From: Ruegeria denitrificans
Lineage (GTDB): Bacteria > Pseudomonadota > Alphaproteobacteria > Rhodobacterales > Rhodobacteraceae
DNA: 64,000 nt
Reading direction: 5' to 3'
NCBI RefSeq assembly: GCF_001458295.1
Contig: NZ_CYUD01000010.1
Coordinates: 143,325-207,324 of the forward strand
Shown here: in pieces, positions 26,544 to 35,407 of the stretch
Layout of the letters: each line of letters opens with the position of its first letter
How positions within the stretch are numbered: position 1 is the stretch's first letter
Made by a program: the position numbers and the translations under genes
Notes under the pieces: generated by a model
Seen by the model: the letters and a program-made list of their open reading frames with translations, nothing else
Database searches by the model: none
What the model was told of the DNA's origin: nothing

Positions 26544-27518
26544 ATGACCACCCTTCTGACCATCGCCTTGCTGATTGCCGCGTTTCTTATCGGTATGAAC
26601 TTGTGGACTCGAAACTTGACCCGTGAGGGCCAAAAACGGGTTCCACGGCTTGGGAATATCACACCCGTGAATGGCGGCCGCATTCACTACGTGGAAAAGG
26701 GCGATCCGTCGAAACAAACCCTTGTCATGATCCACGGCCTAACCGGGCAGTTGCAGCATTTCACCTATGCCTTGGTCGACATGCTGGCCGATGACTATCA
26801 CGTCATCGCCGTCGACCGACCCGGCTGTGGTTATTCAACCCGCGACAGGGCCGATCTGGGCCGCCTGCCTGAACAAGCGCGCATGATACAAGAGTTTCTG
26901 GACAGCAAGGACATCACCGACGCCATCCTTGTCGGCCATTCCTTAGGGGGCGCGGTCTCGCTGGCCATGGCGCTGGACCATCCTGAAAAGATCAAGGCCC
27001 TCGCCCTGCTGGCCCCCCTGACACAAGTATTGGCCTCGACACCTCGGGTCTTCAAACCTTTGGAAATCCGCACAGAATGGCTGCGGAGCCTGATCGGCAA
27101 CACAATCGCCGTTCCACTGGCCGCCAAAACCGCGCCACATACTCTGGACATCGTTTTCGCCCCTGATCCTGCGCCTGCGGATTTTCTGGACCGCGCTGGC
27201 GGCGCACTTGGGCTGCGCCCTTCGGCATTCGTCACCGGATCGCAGGATGTTGTGGGGATCGATGACAGCATAACGGCGCAGGTCGCGCGCTATGGTGAAC
27301 TGTCCGTACCCGGAAGCATTCTATACGGCACACAAGACGCGATCCTTTCGCCCAAGGCGCACGGCGATCCCATGACTCAATTCGGCCTGACAACCGAGTG
27401 GATTGATGGGGCTGGTCATATGATCCTGATCACTGCGCCGGACACCTGCGCCGCATTCATCCGCCGGGTCGCGGAAACTCCGCATGCCAAGCCCGAGACG
27501 GTGACCGAGACGGTTTGA
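26544..27518 (+). CDS. Alpha/beta hydrolase, membrane-anchored
   Basis: A 324-residue hydrolase with an N-terminal hydrophobic helix (residues 3-21) that may anchor it in the inner membrane. The nucleophile elbow GHSLGG holds Ser133, the oxyanion region is MIHGLTGQ, and a C-terminal GAGHMI supplies the His. It begins one base after the monooxygenase stop, so the two are translationally coupled; a likely job is hydrolysis of the ester or lactone formed by the monooxygenase. The natural substrate is not known. Confidence 0.87.
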   Translation: MTTLLTIALLIAAFLIGMNLWTRNLTREGQKRVPRLGNITPVNGGRIHYVEKGDPSKQTLVMIHGLTGQLQHFTYALVDMLADDYHVIAVDRPGCGYSTRDRADLGRLPEQARMIQEFLDSKDITDAILVGHSLGGAVSLAMALDHPEKIKALALLAPLTQVLASTPRVFKPLEIRTEWLRSLIGNTIAVPLAAKTAPHTLDIVFAPDPAPADFLDRAGGALGLRPSAFVTGSQDVVGIDDSITAQVARYGELSVPGSILYGTQDAILSPKAHGDPMTQFGLTTEWIDGAGHMILITAPDTCAAFIRRVAETPHAKPETVTETV

Positions 27519-27601
27519 GCGGAGAGAAAAAGAATCCGGCTTGGTCCGTGTTTTCCCTCTTGACCCGCCTCAGCCCCTCGCTTAAATCGCCTCTCACTCA
27601 T

Positions 27602-27678
27602 GGCGGAGTAGCTCAGTTGGTTAGAGCAGCGGAATCATAATCCGCGTGTCGGGGGTTCAAGTCCCTCCTCCGCTACCA
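27602..27678 (+). tRNA. tRNA-Met (CAT), elongator type
   Basis: A full 77-base cloverleaf with encoded CCA. The acceptor stem pairs GGCGGAG with CTCCGCT; the anticodon stem GCGGA/TCCGC closes the loop ATCATAA, giving anticodon CAT at 27636-27638; the T arm contains GTTCAAG. It lacks the initiator features, so elongator Met is the best call; a lysidine-modified tRNA-Ile2 also reads CAT and is less likely from the overall sequence. AT-richer, possibly acquired DNA begins right after it. Confidence 0.93.
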
Positions 27679-27733
27679 TCAAACCCACGCAACGCATTGT
27701 AAAAAATCGAATTTCATCTTGCATGCGCCCTGA

Positions 27734-27754
27734 TACCCAACATTTTACCCAACA
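27734..27754. repeat. Short direct repeats after the tRNA
   Basis: TACCCAACA occurs at 27734-27742 and 27746-27754, 12 bases apart, about 56 bases beyond the tRNA 3' end. Paired short direct repeats beside a tRNA recall the arm-type sites of a tyrosine integrase attachment region. No integrase is present nearby, so this is only suggestive. Confidence 0.35.
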
Positions 27755-27975
27755 AATTGTTTTTGATGCCGCGTGTCCTGCGAAGTTAATGGGGTTCAGG
27801 TTCCTGACTCTGCCCAGCGCCTATGTCTGCCACATAGAGTGACTGGCCGAATGTCAGGTTTTGTCAGGTTCCACCCGCCCTCAGATTGAGGATGAGCACT
27901 TTCCCTTATCGACAACCGGCAGAAAGTGGCAGAAAGCCCGTTACATCCCGTGAAATCGGAATGAGCCCCACGTCG

Positions 27976-28377
27976 TCATAGCCAAAGCGCGTATGCAGCA
28001 CTGCCGATGGGGAGAGCAAGATACCAGCCCCAAAGATATAACTGGGCATGTTGCTCAAGACGAGAGGTGGACTTCTCAAGGTCCCTAGCAGTCTGTGAAA
28101 TTTTGCCGGCGTATTGGCGCATGTCTCTAATCGGGCGCTGGTCGGCGTCTCTAAGCAAGTTTTCTTGTAACTCGATGTAATCTTCAATTCGCAGCGCAAG
28201 ATGCTCCAGTCTAGAAACTGGTTCACTTGCGTCGTCATCTATATCGCCTTTCGGCACAACTTTGCCCGGGTGGTTCCATGCCGCGAAACTCTTTACGTCG
28301 CCGTACCAGGAAAGAAGGTGGTTCAAACTAAGAAACACGAGAAGAAAATTGGTCACATATTCAATTTTCGCCACCAC
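27976..28377 (-). CDS. Hypothetical membrane protein with two end helices
   Basis: A 133-residue frame starting at GTG 28377 (or the next GTG). Hydrophobic segments lie near both ends (YVTNFLLVFLSLNHLLSWY and LYLWGWYLALPIGSAAYALWL) with a charged, probably coiled-coil middle (LALRIEDYIELQENLLRDADQ). This layout suits a small two-span inner-membrane protein. No ribosome site is evident and no family is recognised. It lies in the AT-richer region behind the tRNA. Confidence 0.5.
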   Translation of the reverse strand: MVAKIEYVTNFLLVFLSLNHLLSWYGDVKSFAAWNHPGKVVPKGDIDDDASEPVSRLEHLALRIEDYIELQENLLRDADQRPIRDMRQYAGKISQTARDLEKSTSRLEQHAQLYLWGWYLALPIGSAAYALWL

Positions 28378-28426
28378 TATGAACGATTTTATTCCGAAGA
28401 AGCCGCATAACTTCTAGGCATCTCAC

Positions 28427-28666
28427 TTACTCTGGGTGAGGCGAAAAGGCGGGCGAGGTGTTCCAATATTTTTCGGATCCGGCGACTTCATTTATGTAGA
28501 TGTATACGGAAACAAGATAGAGGCGCACGAGATGTTGTTGCCAGTAGTCCAAATACCCCTTTGGTTCGTTTCCAACGCTGTATTCACGGCCAGCGCTGGA
28601 AAACATCAGTGTCTCTAGCTCTGTAATGTGTGAAACATGACGTTTGCTGTCTTCTGAAAAAGGCAA
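28427..28666 (-). CDS. Small hypothetical protein
   Basis: A 79-residue frame with a TTG start at 28666 that has AGGAG eight bases upstream. It contains HVSHITELETLMFSSAGREY and a tyrosine-rich LVRLYLVSVYIYINEVAG stretch. No domain is recognised. The good ribosome site is the main support. Confidence 0.45.
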   Translation of the reverse strand: MPFSEDSKRHVSHITELETLMFSSAGREYSVGNEPKGYLDYWQQHLVRLYLVSVYIYINEVAGSEKYWNTSPAFSPHPE

Positions 28667-28832
28667 GGCAAATTCTCCTAAGCCGAGCAGTGAATAAAAC
28701 CATTGTTATTGCTCCAACAATGAAATGCAGAGCAGAGATTTGGCAAACTGGGCTCATGGCCGTAAGTTCTCTGAATCGCAAAGACCGCCCATTTATGAGG
28801 CGGTCTCTTGGGTGTCTCTACCCAGGGTCGTT

Positions 28833-29189
28833 TCAGATATTCACGTGCCCAAACAGTCTGTCCGCGTCCTCTCGGATCAGCCGATGGTGATTGCCATCAA
28901 CAACGCCATCTGACCGCGCCGATATCCGGCCCTTGATGGCGAGGTCTTTGAAGTCCTGTGATGGTATCTCCATTATCTTGTTTTTAAGCGCCATGAACTC
29001 ATCGCACAAAGGTTCAACGCACTCTTTGTAATGATCCTCCTCCAATCCGTAGCGGTCGGGGTGGTCGTCCGCCTTCAGCCGCGCAGCAAGAGAATTGTTT
29101 TCGTCAATCGCGTTACCGTAGCGGTTCCCAAGCTCTGCCCACTCTGGGTAGACCTTAGCTTGGTTGCTGAAATACACGAAGCCATGCAA
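28833..29189 (-). CDS. Hypothetical protein, hydrophilic
   Basis: A 118-residue frame starting at TTG 29189; no normal start with ribosome site is present and the frame stays open for another 23 codons upstream, so the gene may be truncated at its 5' end. The sequence is protein-like: ENNSLAARLKADDHPDRYGL, then EEDHYKECVEPLCDEFMALKNK and GRISARSDGVVDGNHHRLI. Nothing is recognised. It is part of the AT-richer block after the tRNA. Confidence 0.45.
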   Translation of the reverse strand: MHGFVYFSNQAKVYPEWAELGNRYGNAIDENNSLAARLKADDHPDRYGLEEDHYKECVEPLCDEFMALKNKIMEIPSQDFKDLAIKGRISARSDGVVDGNHHRLIREDADRLFGHVNI

Positions 29190-29277
29190 AGAACACCGTA
29201 TACCTCGAAACGTGATAAGGAGCGTCTTGCAATTTTGTTTGCTCCATATTTGTAGTTTCTACGCGCGCCTAGGCAGT

Positions 29278-29472
29278 TCAGTCCGGCAGGTAATTCAGGC
29301 GCACCCGACTAATAGCCTGGTAAACCTCCATCATAGCTTCCATCGCGGTCTCAACCTTGGCCGCGATTTCTGGATTGGCTTCCACCCATGGATGTTCGCC
29401 AACGTGTGAACCGTAGCAGTCCATAAGAACATACGCGGTGTGGAGTGCTTCGTGTGCTGAATAGTCGCTCAC
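29278..29472 (-). CDS. Small hypothetical helical protein
   Basis: A 64-residue protein starting at GTG 29472 with AGGAG seven bases upstream: SDYSAHEALHTAYVLMDCYG, then a helical, Met- and Ala-rich stretch (PEIAAKVETAMEAMMEVYQA). The frame is open further upstream but that part looks non-coding. Start signal and sequence character suggest a real small cytoplasmic protein; no family is recognised. Confidence 0.6.
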   Translation of the reverse strand: MSDYSAHEALHTAYVLMDCYGSHVGEHPWVEANPEIAAKVETAMEAMMEVYQAISRVRLNYLPD

Positions 29473-29695
29473 TTTAGGTCTCCTCAAAAAAAAATTGGCC
29501 CGGATATCACGCCTCGCTGCTTGCAGCCAAATGAATTTCGTCATTGTGACCTAAATCACTGACGACCCCCAATGCCGGTGACACTGAATTCATAGATGAG
29601 TTCGCGCTGATGTTGAGTTTAGAGCGTTTTTTTCATTATCTTCCCTGTTGACTGGGCGCGCTTGAAGTTGGCGCGCCCAATTTTGAGACCTGGCT

Positions 29696-30112
29696 TTAAC
29701 TTGCCGCATCTATTAAGGCGGCTGTGTCGTAATACTCGAAAAACTCAATCATTTTTCCGTCGCGAAATTTGGTGACGTCAACTTTGCGCGTATCTGCAAT
29801 CTTTCTAGTAGCTTTGTTGGTCCAAGCAGTACTTCCCACAGCAATGACAAAGTCCCCCTCCGCTATATAGTGATCGACCGTATAGTGTATCATTTCCCAC
29901 TCATTGGTTAGGTCCCTGAGATAACCATGCATCTCCTTTTTGTTGTTTCGTGGAGCGGTGAAACGAACCGGAGCAGCGCCTTGGGCGAGCGATCCGAAAG
30001 ATATGTTTTCTGAGGAGATGTCCAACCAGTGTTGAACGCTGCCGCCTTTGGTTTCATGCCATAGCTGATACGCTTCGCTAAGAATTGCTTTGTTGTTTTG
30101 TTCGGTCGCCAT
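29696..30112 (-). CDS. SnoaL/NTF2-like protein
   Basis: A 138-residue protein with the pattern of the SnoaL-like family: N-terminal helix (KAILSEAYQLWHETKGGSVQ), HWLDISSENISFGSL, then HGYLRDLTNEWEMIHYTVDHYIAEGDFVIAVG strands and a late KFRDGKMIEFFEYYDTAAL. ATG 30112 follows AGGAG by eight bases. Relatives act as isomerases, hydrolases or binding proteins for small molecules; role unknown. It is the best-supported gene in this stretch of small hypotheticals. Confidence 0.78.
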   Translation of the reverse strand: MATEQNNKAILSEAYQLWHETKGGSVQHWLDISSENISFGSLAQGAAPVRFTAPRNNKKEMHGYLRDLTNEWEMIHYTVDHYIAEGDFVIAVGSTAWTNKATRKIADTRKVDVTKFRDGKMIEFFEYYDTAALIDAAS

Positions 30113-30275
30113 ATTAATCTCTCCTGTTCAAATCCAGTTGACTTGGTTGGGCGCAAAGCCACGGTGCGCACCTGTGTTTCCAAATATCATCGCAGTAATT
30201 CTTGCAGTTGGACGCGCCCATTATACACGGGCGTCAACTGCCTTTGACCCGACCGCACCAGAATGCCCTATGTGG

Positions 30276-30620
30276 TTATGGTATCCATTTCAAAAAGGTG
30301 ACTAATTTAGCCTGCTCAGAGGCCGGAAGCTTCTTCAACTCATCCAACACCACACCCTTGTCATGTTCGGTGCCCCTGATGGTGTCTCTGGCTTCCTGTG
30401 TGACGCCCTCAGCGCGCGCGATGGCCTCGTTTACCCGGCGCTTAGACATTCCAGTGGCGTCACTGGTGGCCGAAGCAAAACCCTGCCTTGGGTCCGATGT
30501 GGGCGGGTTCCGCCCACTTTGCTTTCGTGCTTCCCAAAGCTCTTTGCGTTTGGCGATATGTTCTGACTGTTGAGTAATCGTCAGCTCGGACCGCATCAGG
30601 TTTTCGTCAAGCGCTTTCAA
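30276..30620 (-). pseudogene. C-terminal fragment of a ParB-like protein
   Basis: The 114-residue frame reads LDENLMRSELTITQQSEHIAKRKELWEARKQ, then TSDATGMSKRRVNEAIARAE and GTEHDKGVVLDELKKLPASEQ. This is the middle and C-terminal part of ParB-like (ParB N-terminal-domain) proteins found on plasmids and prophages of Rhodobacteraceae. The N-terminal ParB/Srx-like domain is absent: the start region overlaps the end of the hydrolase gene. It is therefore a remnant of a mobile replicon or prophage. Confidence 0.6.
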
Positions 30621-31513
30621 AAATCTAAATTCTCTTCGAGGAAGTCGAGCACGTCTCGTTGAGCTCGCTCGAACTCCAATAATCCGTGTTCGCCAGCCAA
30701 ATCACTATCCTTGTACACAATGGACTTACTTCCATTTTGGGAACTCAAAAACTCTGAGCAGTCTCCTTCACTCCACTTGTTTTGATACCAAGGGTCTCGC
30801 GCGCCGACGAGGGTTAGAACGGGTTCACTTTCCGGCGCATTAACCCCTCGGGCTTCCGAAAAAGGTGTATGACATGTCCAGCCTTCTGCGACCCTGGCCT
30901 TCACACGCTGTTGTTCATTTTGGGCTTCGAAGCCTACAGCGGCTACGGCACCTTCGCTGAACCCCATCAGGACAATGTTGCTGTCGTCGACAATGGAAAG
31001 TTGCCGGGCCATTTCGATGGCATAACCCGCATCGTTTCGGCGCAATACCAAAGTGCCCCGGAACAAGCTGCCTTCGAGAGTTTCCACATTGCAGGACCGG
31101 GGGTATGTTTCCCGCGCTAGACTGGCCGGTGCAATTACCAGATAACCGGCGTCGGACAAAAACTTTATTCGTCTGTGAGTGCCCGGCCAAATTCCGCTAC
31201 AACCGTGCAAGTAGATGATTGTTGGTAGCCTTCGTTGGGTGCCGGTATTCTGCCTCCGTAGGTCATCAGTTGTCACCTGTTTGGATTGGCCGTCTCCGAC
31301 TGGAACTCGAACGATGGCGGCTCGCCATGTTCGTTCCAACTCGTTCGGATCATCCCAATCCATCCAAGAGAGATCCGCAGGGGCTGAGAACACTTTCGAA
31401 CTATTGTGTAGGCCGTGATCCTGTGAATAAGCAGGAGCTGACAGCACCACTGCCACAAAACCCGCAATCAATCCTCCAATGATTGTGGCTCTGTTACCCT
31501 GACTTGACGGCAA
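30617..31513 (-). CDS. Secreted dienelactone-hydrolase-like alpha/beta hydrolase
   Basis: A 298-residue protein starting at TTG 31513, which has GGAGGG eight bases upstream. Residues about 9-30 form a signal peptide (GLIAGFVAVVLSAPAYSQ). The fold is dienelactone-hydrolase-like: YLHGCSGIWPGTHRR, then the nucleophile motif GFSEGA and a late GEHGLLEF with the His. A Cys pair (RSCNV and WTCHT) may form a disulfide outside the cytoplasm. It is periplasmic; substrate is unknown. Similar secreted proteins of alphaproteobacteria are often annotated only as hydrolases. Confidence 0.78.
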   Translation of the reverse strand: MPSSQGNRATIIGGLIAGFVAVVLSAPAYSQDHGLHNSSKVFSAPADLSWMDWDDPNELERTWRAAIVRVPVGDGQSKQVTTDDLRRQNTGTQRRLPTIIYLHGCSGIWPGTHRRIKFLSDAGYLVIAPASLARETYPRSCNVETLEGSLFRGTLVLRRNDAGYAIEMARQLSIVDDSNIVLMGFSEGAVAAVGFEAQNEQQRVKARVAEGWTCHTPFSEARGVNAPESEPVLTLVGARDPWYQNKWSEGDCSEFLSSQNGSKSIVYKDSDLAGEHGLLEFERAQRDVLDFLEENLDF

Positions 31514-32231
31514 TTGCGCGCCCTCCGTTAGATATTCGCAGGCCTGAATAGCAAACCGGGGCCGTGCACCCAGCTTTCCCTGCCACCTATATTATCAGGG
31601 CCGGGGCAGGGATGTGCAAAAACTCAAAATCAGCCGGATATCCCTGCTACATTTGCTACAAGGGATATTCGCCACCGTGTCGCAAAACCGGGGTCGCACA
31701 GCACGATTCTGCCAGCGGCTAAAAGTGGAGAAAATCTCCATTTACTCAGAGTACGTGCATTTGCAGGCGATACACGGAAATTCATCGCCAAGGCAGCTTT
31801 GGCTAGGCTTGCTTTCCCAAGTTCCTTGGCCTTCGCATGCAACCGCCAAGTCAAAGCAATCCTCGATACCGACACAGGCCAGCCAAATCGAAAACACGCC
31901 CGACTGTGGGCAGGTCCCGGTGTCTTTGTCAGCAAAGCAAAGCGACATCGGTTCTGCGCTAGACGGTAAGTTAGTGCTACCGACGACATCGCCCTTTGCA
32001 TCCGCGATGCACAGTTGCTGTATGAGTTTTTTTGTAGTGACGAAGGTCAACAATAGGGAGCAGAATGTCCTCTTCGCCGACAAAGCTGCCGCTCACCGCG
32101 AATTGCGCTTAGGCAATTTGGGAGCGGCTTACAGGCGCTCAAGAAAGATATGCAGTTTGCGAAACCTGACCAGCAGGGCATAGTCGAGGCCAATGTTGTT
32201 TCCATTTAGTACTCGAGGAACAATTCCTACA
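31514..32231. other. Stretch without a secure gene
   Basis: No gene is supported with confidence in these 718 bases. A cysteine-rich frame on the minus strand (32083 to 31742; e.g. CVGIEDCFDLAVACEGQGTW) could encode a small secreted protein but has only a TTG start without ribosome site. An overlapping plus-strand frame (31614-32183) has low-complexity composition and is probably a shadow. Confidence 0.35.
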
Positions 32232-33746
32232 ATGTCCGAACAGCCCAACATTCTAACTCGAAGCGTTGCGTCGATTGGGCTGTCTGTTCGCTCCAAATTG
32301 CTAATCGCGTTTTTAGGAATAACGTGCTTGCTTGTTGGGCTCGCGCTCTTTGGCCTGAACTCTCTACAACAAGCCAACAACAGCACCAAATCTATAATCC
32401 GAAACCAGGAACGCATCGAATATTTCAACCAAATCCACGCGTATGTCGGAGACCTCATCGTCCTGACGATAGGCCATTACATACCCCAATCAGTCGTTGG
32501 CCGTGGTCAAGGAACCTTCTTCAGCATTCCCGTAGATGACCGGGTTGACGACCTTCTGCTATTCGTGAACAGAGGTGTGCGGAATTTTGGCCAACCTGGT
32601 ATGCCAGATGCTGAACTCATTGCGCGTTTGCAAGCGGGTCTCGAAAATGTCGCGCCCTATGCTGCAGAGACGCAACGCTTGCGCGAGGACGAAGGCAAAC
32701 TGGTCGCTGCACCCTACGCTATGGAAAACCTCCTTGAGCCGCTGAGTGCGATCCAAAGAGACGTTTACACCGTTGTACAAAAAATCGAATGGGAAATGAA
32801 GGCAAGCGCTAGGTCGACGGCCCAAGCCTTCTTGGCTTCTCGTCAGAATGTCCTTACCGCTGCGCTTATGGCCGTGGGCATGGCGTTGCTTCTTGGATAT
32901 TCCCTTTCTTCATCGCTGATTAGGCCAGTCCGGCGTATAGGTCAGGCTCTCGGTATTGTTGCTAGTGGGAACTTTGACGCGCGCGTCGCTGTCCCCAATC
33001 GCGACGAACTCGGTGAACTTGCTAACAATGTAAACCTCACCAGCGAGCGACTGGGAAATCTCTACGGTAAAGTGGAGGCTCAACGAGTAGAGTTAGAAGC
33101 TGAACATGCTAGGTCTGAAGCGCTATTGTATAGCTTACTGCCTGAAGACATCGCAGCGCGGCTGAAAGTGGAACCCAACGGCACAATCGCAGATAAACTG
33201 CCGCAGGTAGCTATATTGTTCGCTGACATTGTGGACTTCACCCCAAGGGCCGCAAAGCTTCCGCCGGTAGAGGTAGTTGCCTTTCTGAACAAGATATTCA
33301 GTGCATTTGATTCACTTGCTGAAAAGCACGGTTTGGAGAAAGTCAAAACGATTGGAGATGCATATATGGTGGCGGCAGGAATGCCGAACCCTTGCAACGA
33401 TCCCATGCGCCGGGTCGCCGAGATGGCCTTGGATATGCAAAGAACTGTAGCCCAGATGTCGCTCGACTTCGCCGAAGGACTACAAATACGCATCGGGCTG
33501 GACGCAGGACCTGTGGTTGCAGGCGTTATAGGCAACAGAAAACCGTTCTACGACGTCTGGGGAGACACGGTTAATTCGGCCTCAAGGATGGAAAGCAACG
33601 GCGAGCCCGGTCGTATTCAGGTGACGTCGGAGGTTATGCAAGAGCTTGTTGATGAATATGAGTTCGAGCTACGAGGAACTGTCGCAGTCAAGGGAATGGG
33701 CGAGGTGGAGACGTGGTGGTTGAATGGAAAACTAATGGCAGGTTAG
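32232..33746 (+). CDS. Membrane adenylate/guanylate cyclase with HAMP domain
   Basis: About 504 residues. An N-terminal helix (KLLIAFLGITCLLVGLALFG), an extracytoplasmic sensor part of about 160 residues, a second helix (ALMAVGMALLLGYSLSSSLI), then a HAMP linker (RPVRRIGQALGIVASGNFDARV). The class III catalytic domain follows: ILFADIVDFT (metal-binding Asp), GLEKVKTIGDAYMVAAG, and YDVWGDTVNSASRMES with the Asn/Arg positions. It probably makes cAMP in response to a periplasmic signal. The start could also be ATG 32193, which adds 13 unlikely residues. Confidence 0.87.
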   Translation: MSEQPNILTRSVASIGLSVRSKLLIAFLGITCLLVGLALFGLNSLQQANNSTKSIIRNQERIEYFNQIHAYVGDLIVLTIGHYIPQSVVGRGQGTFFSIPVDDRVDDLLLFVNRGVRNFGQPGMPDAELIARLQAGLENVAPYAAETQRLREDEGKLVAAPYAMENLLEPLSAIQRDVYTVVQKIEWEMKASARSTAQAFLASRQNVLTAALMAVGMALLLGYSLSSSLIRPVRRIGQALGIVASGNFDARVAVPNRDELGELANNVNLTSERLGNLYGKVEAQRVELEAEHARSEALLYSLLPEDIAARLKVEPNGTIADKLPQVAILFADIVDFTPRAAKLPPVEVVAFLNKIFSAFDSLAEKHGLEKVKTIGDAYMVAAGMPNPCNDPMRRVAEMALDMQRTVAQMSLDFAEGLQIRIGLDAGPVVAGVIGNRKPFYDVWGDTVNSASRMESNGEPGRIQVTSEVMQELVDEYEFELRGTVAVKGMGEVETWWLNGKLMAG

Positions 33747-34468
33747 GGCTCGCAGCAGACATTCCAAAGTTCACACTCGGGATCGCTTGGTATGGCTCAT
33801 TCGCGCATCGAAGCAGCCATACCGGACTCGCAAAGAAAACCCCGTCGCTTGCGTCGGAACTCAGCGGTTTGCCTTGATTTAGCATTAGACTAATTACCCG
33901 ATAGCCTCCCCGGAAATAGCGAGTGTACCCAAGTTGTCTAACCGGGTGCACTTGGACCACGCTGCCGCCAACAACCGGAGCTGCCTGTCATATCAACATT
34001 GAAGTGATGGGTGGAGCGAGGGGCTGGACGAGGGGGTAAAGCCAGCCCCTCAATCTCGGGGTTTCCCGGAGTTGTGTGTGGTATCTCCGTTAATTCAAAC
34101 TTACCAAAACAACTCTGGCCTCGAAATTGGGGGTTTCCCGTATGAGGCGGAACTAATTTCCCAAACACATTTCAAACATGTGCTGCAGATATCAAGCCCG
34201 TGCGGCGCGTCTCAAGGAGGTTAGTGATTTCTACGAGGGGGCACGAGTAGGGCGCGCCGCGCTTTTAGGAAAAAATGATGAACAACATCAGCCAAATTGA
34301 AACCCAGGAAAAAGCAGCAGTTAGCGCAAAGAAATAGTTTAACATCAGACCCCACAAACTTACAAAATTACTGACTACTAAAACACCGTCTCCGAAACAG
34401 AGGAGACGGGCAGCTTAAACGATAGAATTTAAACAAATTGGGAATGCGCTGTTCAGCTTCGGTTAACG
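33747..34468. other. Non-coding stretch with inverted repeats
   Basis: No gene is seen. The stretch holds several structured elements: a perfect 10-base inverted repeat GAGGGGCTGG (34018-34027) / CCAGCCCCTC (34042-34051), a repeated GGGTTTCCCG around 34059 and 34131, the string ACGAGGGGGCACGAG (34233-34247) also found at 22286 with one change, and CCGTCTCC/GGAGACGG (34386-34393 and 34402-34409). It may be the lost upstream part of the autotransporter gene or mobile-element debris. Confidence 0.45.
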
Positions 34469-35407
34469 GTGTCCCGTCGTTTTGGCGCCGGTTGTTATTC
34501 ACAGAACTTCTTAAGAAACTGCATCAAGCGTGTGGGCACTGTGACGCAAAGCAACGGGTCCAACGTCTTCATTGCCAGCCAGGTGCAGACTGAGATGACG
34601 ACAACCGCGGGGCCATTGTTCTGGGTTGAGGCCGATGGTGAACGCGACAGCTATGATGTCGGTGAAGGCGAGATGACGACGAACAGCGGTGGCCTGCGTT
34701 ATGGCGCAAATTTGCCTTTGGGTGAGGTCGCCGGCGGACAAGTGTTTGGCGGCCTAGAGTTCGATATCAGCAGCCTGTCATCGAACATCGGCACCAGCTT
34801 GGCCAGCGCCAATATCTCGGCCGATGCGTATGATGTAACACTTAGCTCGACTTGGGTTGCGGACAGTCTGTTCTATATCAACGGGCAGCTGCGCTATGGG
34901 TATTTCGACGGCAACATACGTCCGGCCGGAGGGGGCACCGTGGATACCGACGGTGGCGGGTATGAGATATCTGTTGAAATTGGCAAGCTGATCACGCTGC
35001 TGAACGAATTGACGCTCACTCCACAAGTGCAGATCATGTACAGCGATATCGACATGAACGATGTCCCAGATCGGGCCGGTATTGGTCAGATCGGATCCTT
35101 GATGGACGGTGATACGTTGACGGCCCGGGTCGGGCTCCGTGCAGAACGGGATTTCGCAAACAATTCAATGCTCTATGGTGAAATCGACTTTTATCATACA
35201 TTCAACAATGAAACCTCAATTGTGTTCGGTCAAAATACAGTGTTCGCCGAGCGAGGTCAGAACACGGCGGCCCTGACCATCGGTGGCATTGCCCCCCTGT
35301 CAGATCACGCGCAGCTTTATGCTGAGATCACCAGTGAAACCGGTTTAGGAAGCAGCTCGGGCGATTACGCCTTCGACTGGAACTTCGGCTTCGAGTTTCA
35401 ATTTTAA
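34469..35407 (+). CDS. Autotransporter beta-barrel domain without passenger (truncated)
   Basis: A 312-residue frame that from about residue 48 onward matches the C-terminal translocation barrel of type V secretion proteins: LFWVEADGERDSYDVG, then GLRYGANLPLGEV, YDVTLSSTWVADSLFYINGQ, and a C-terminal phenylalanine in the outer-membrane signature (FGFEFQF). A barrel normally follows a large secreted passenger and a signal peptide; here neither is present and the N-terminal 25 residues look unrelated (GTG start at 34469). It is probably the remaining end of a broken autotransporter gene. Confidence 0.75.
   Translation: MSRRFGAGCYSQNFLRNCIKRVGTVTQSNGSNVFIASQVQTEMTTTAGPLFWVEADGERDSYDVGEGEMTTNSGGLRYGANLPLGEVAGGQVFGGLEFDISSLSSNIGTSLASANISADAYDVTLSSTWVADSLFYINGQLRYGYFDGNIRPAGGGTVDTDGGGYEISVEIGKLITLLNELTLTPQVQIMYSDIDMNDVPDRAGIGQIGSLMDGDTLTARVGLRAERDFANNSMLYGEIDFYHTFNNETSIVFGQNTVFAERGQNTAALTIGGIAPLSDHAQLYAEITSETGLGSSSGDYAFDWNFGFEFQF

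Noticed and set aside
27602..27678. tRNA-Ile2 (CAT, lysidine-modified)
   Set aside because: The overall sequence fits the elongator tRNA-Met of alphaproteobacteria better.
31614..32183. 189-codon frame in the spacer before the HAMP cyclase
   Set aside because: No ribosome site and no domain; biased composition typical of non-coding frames.
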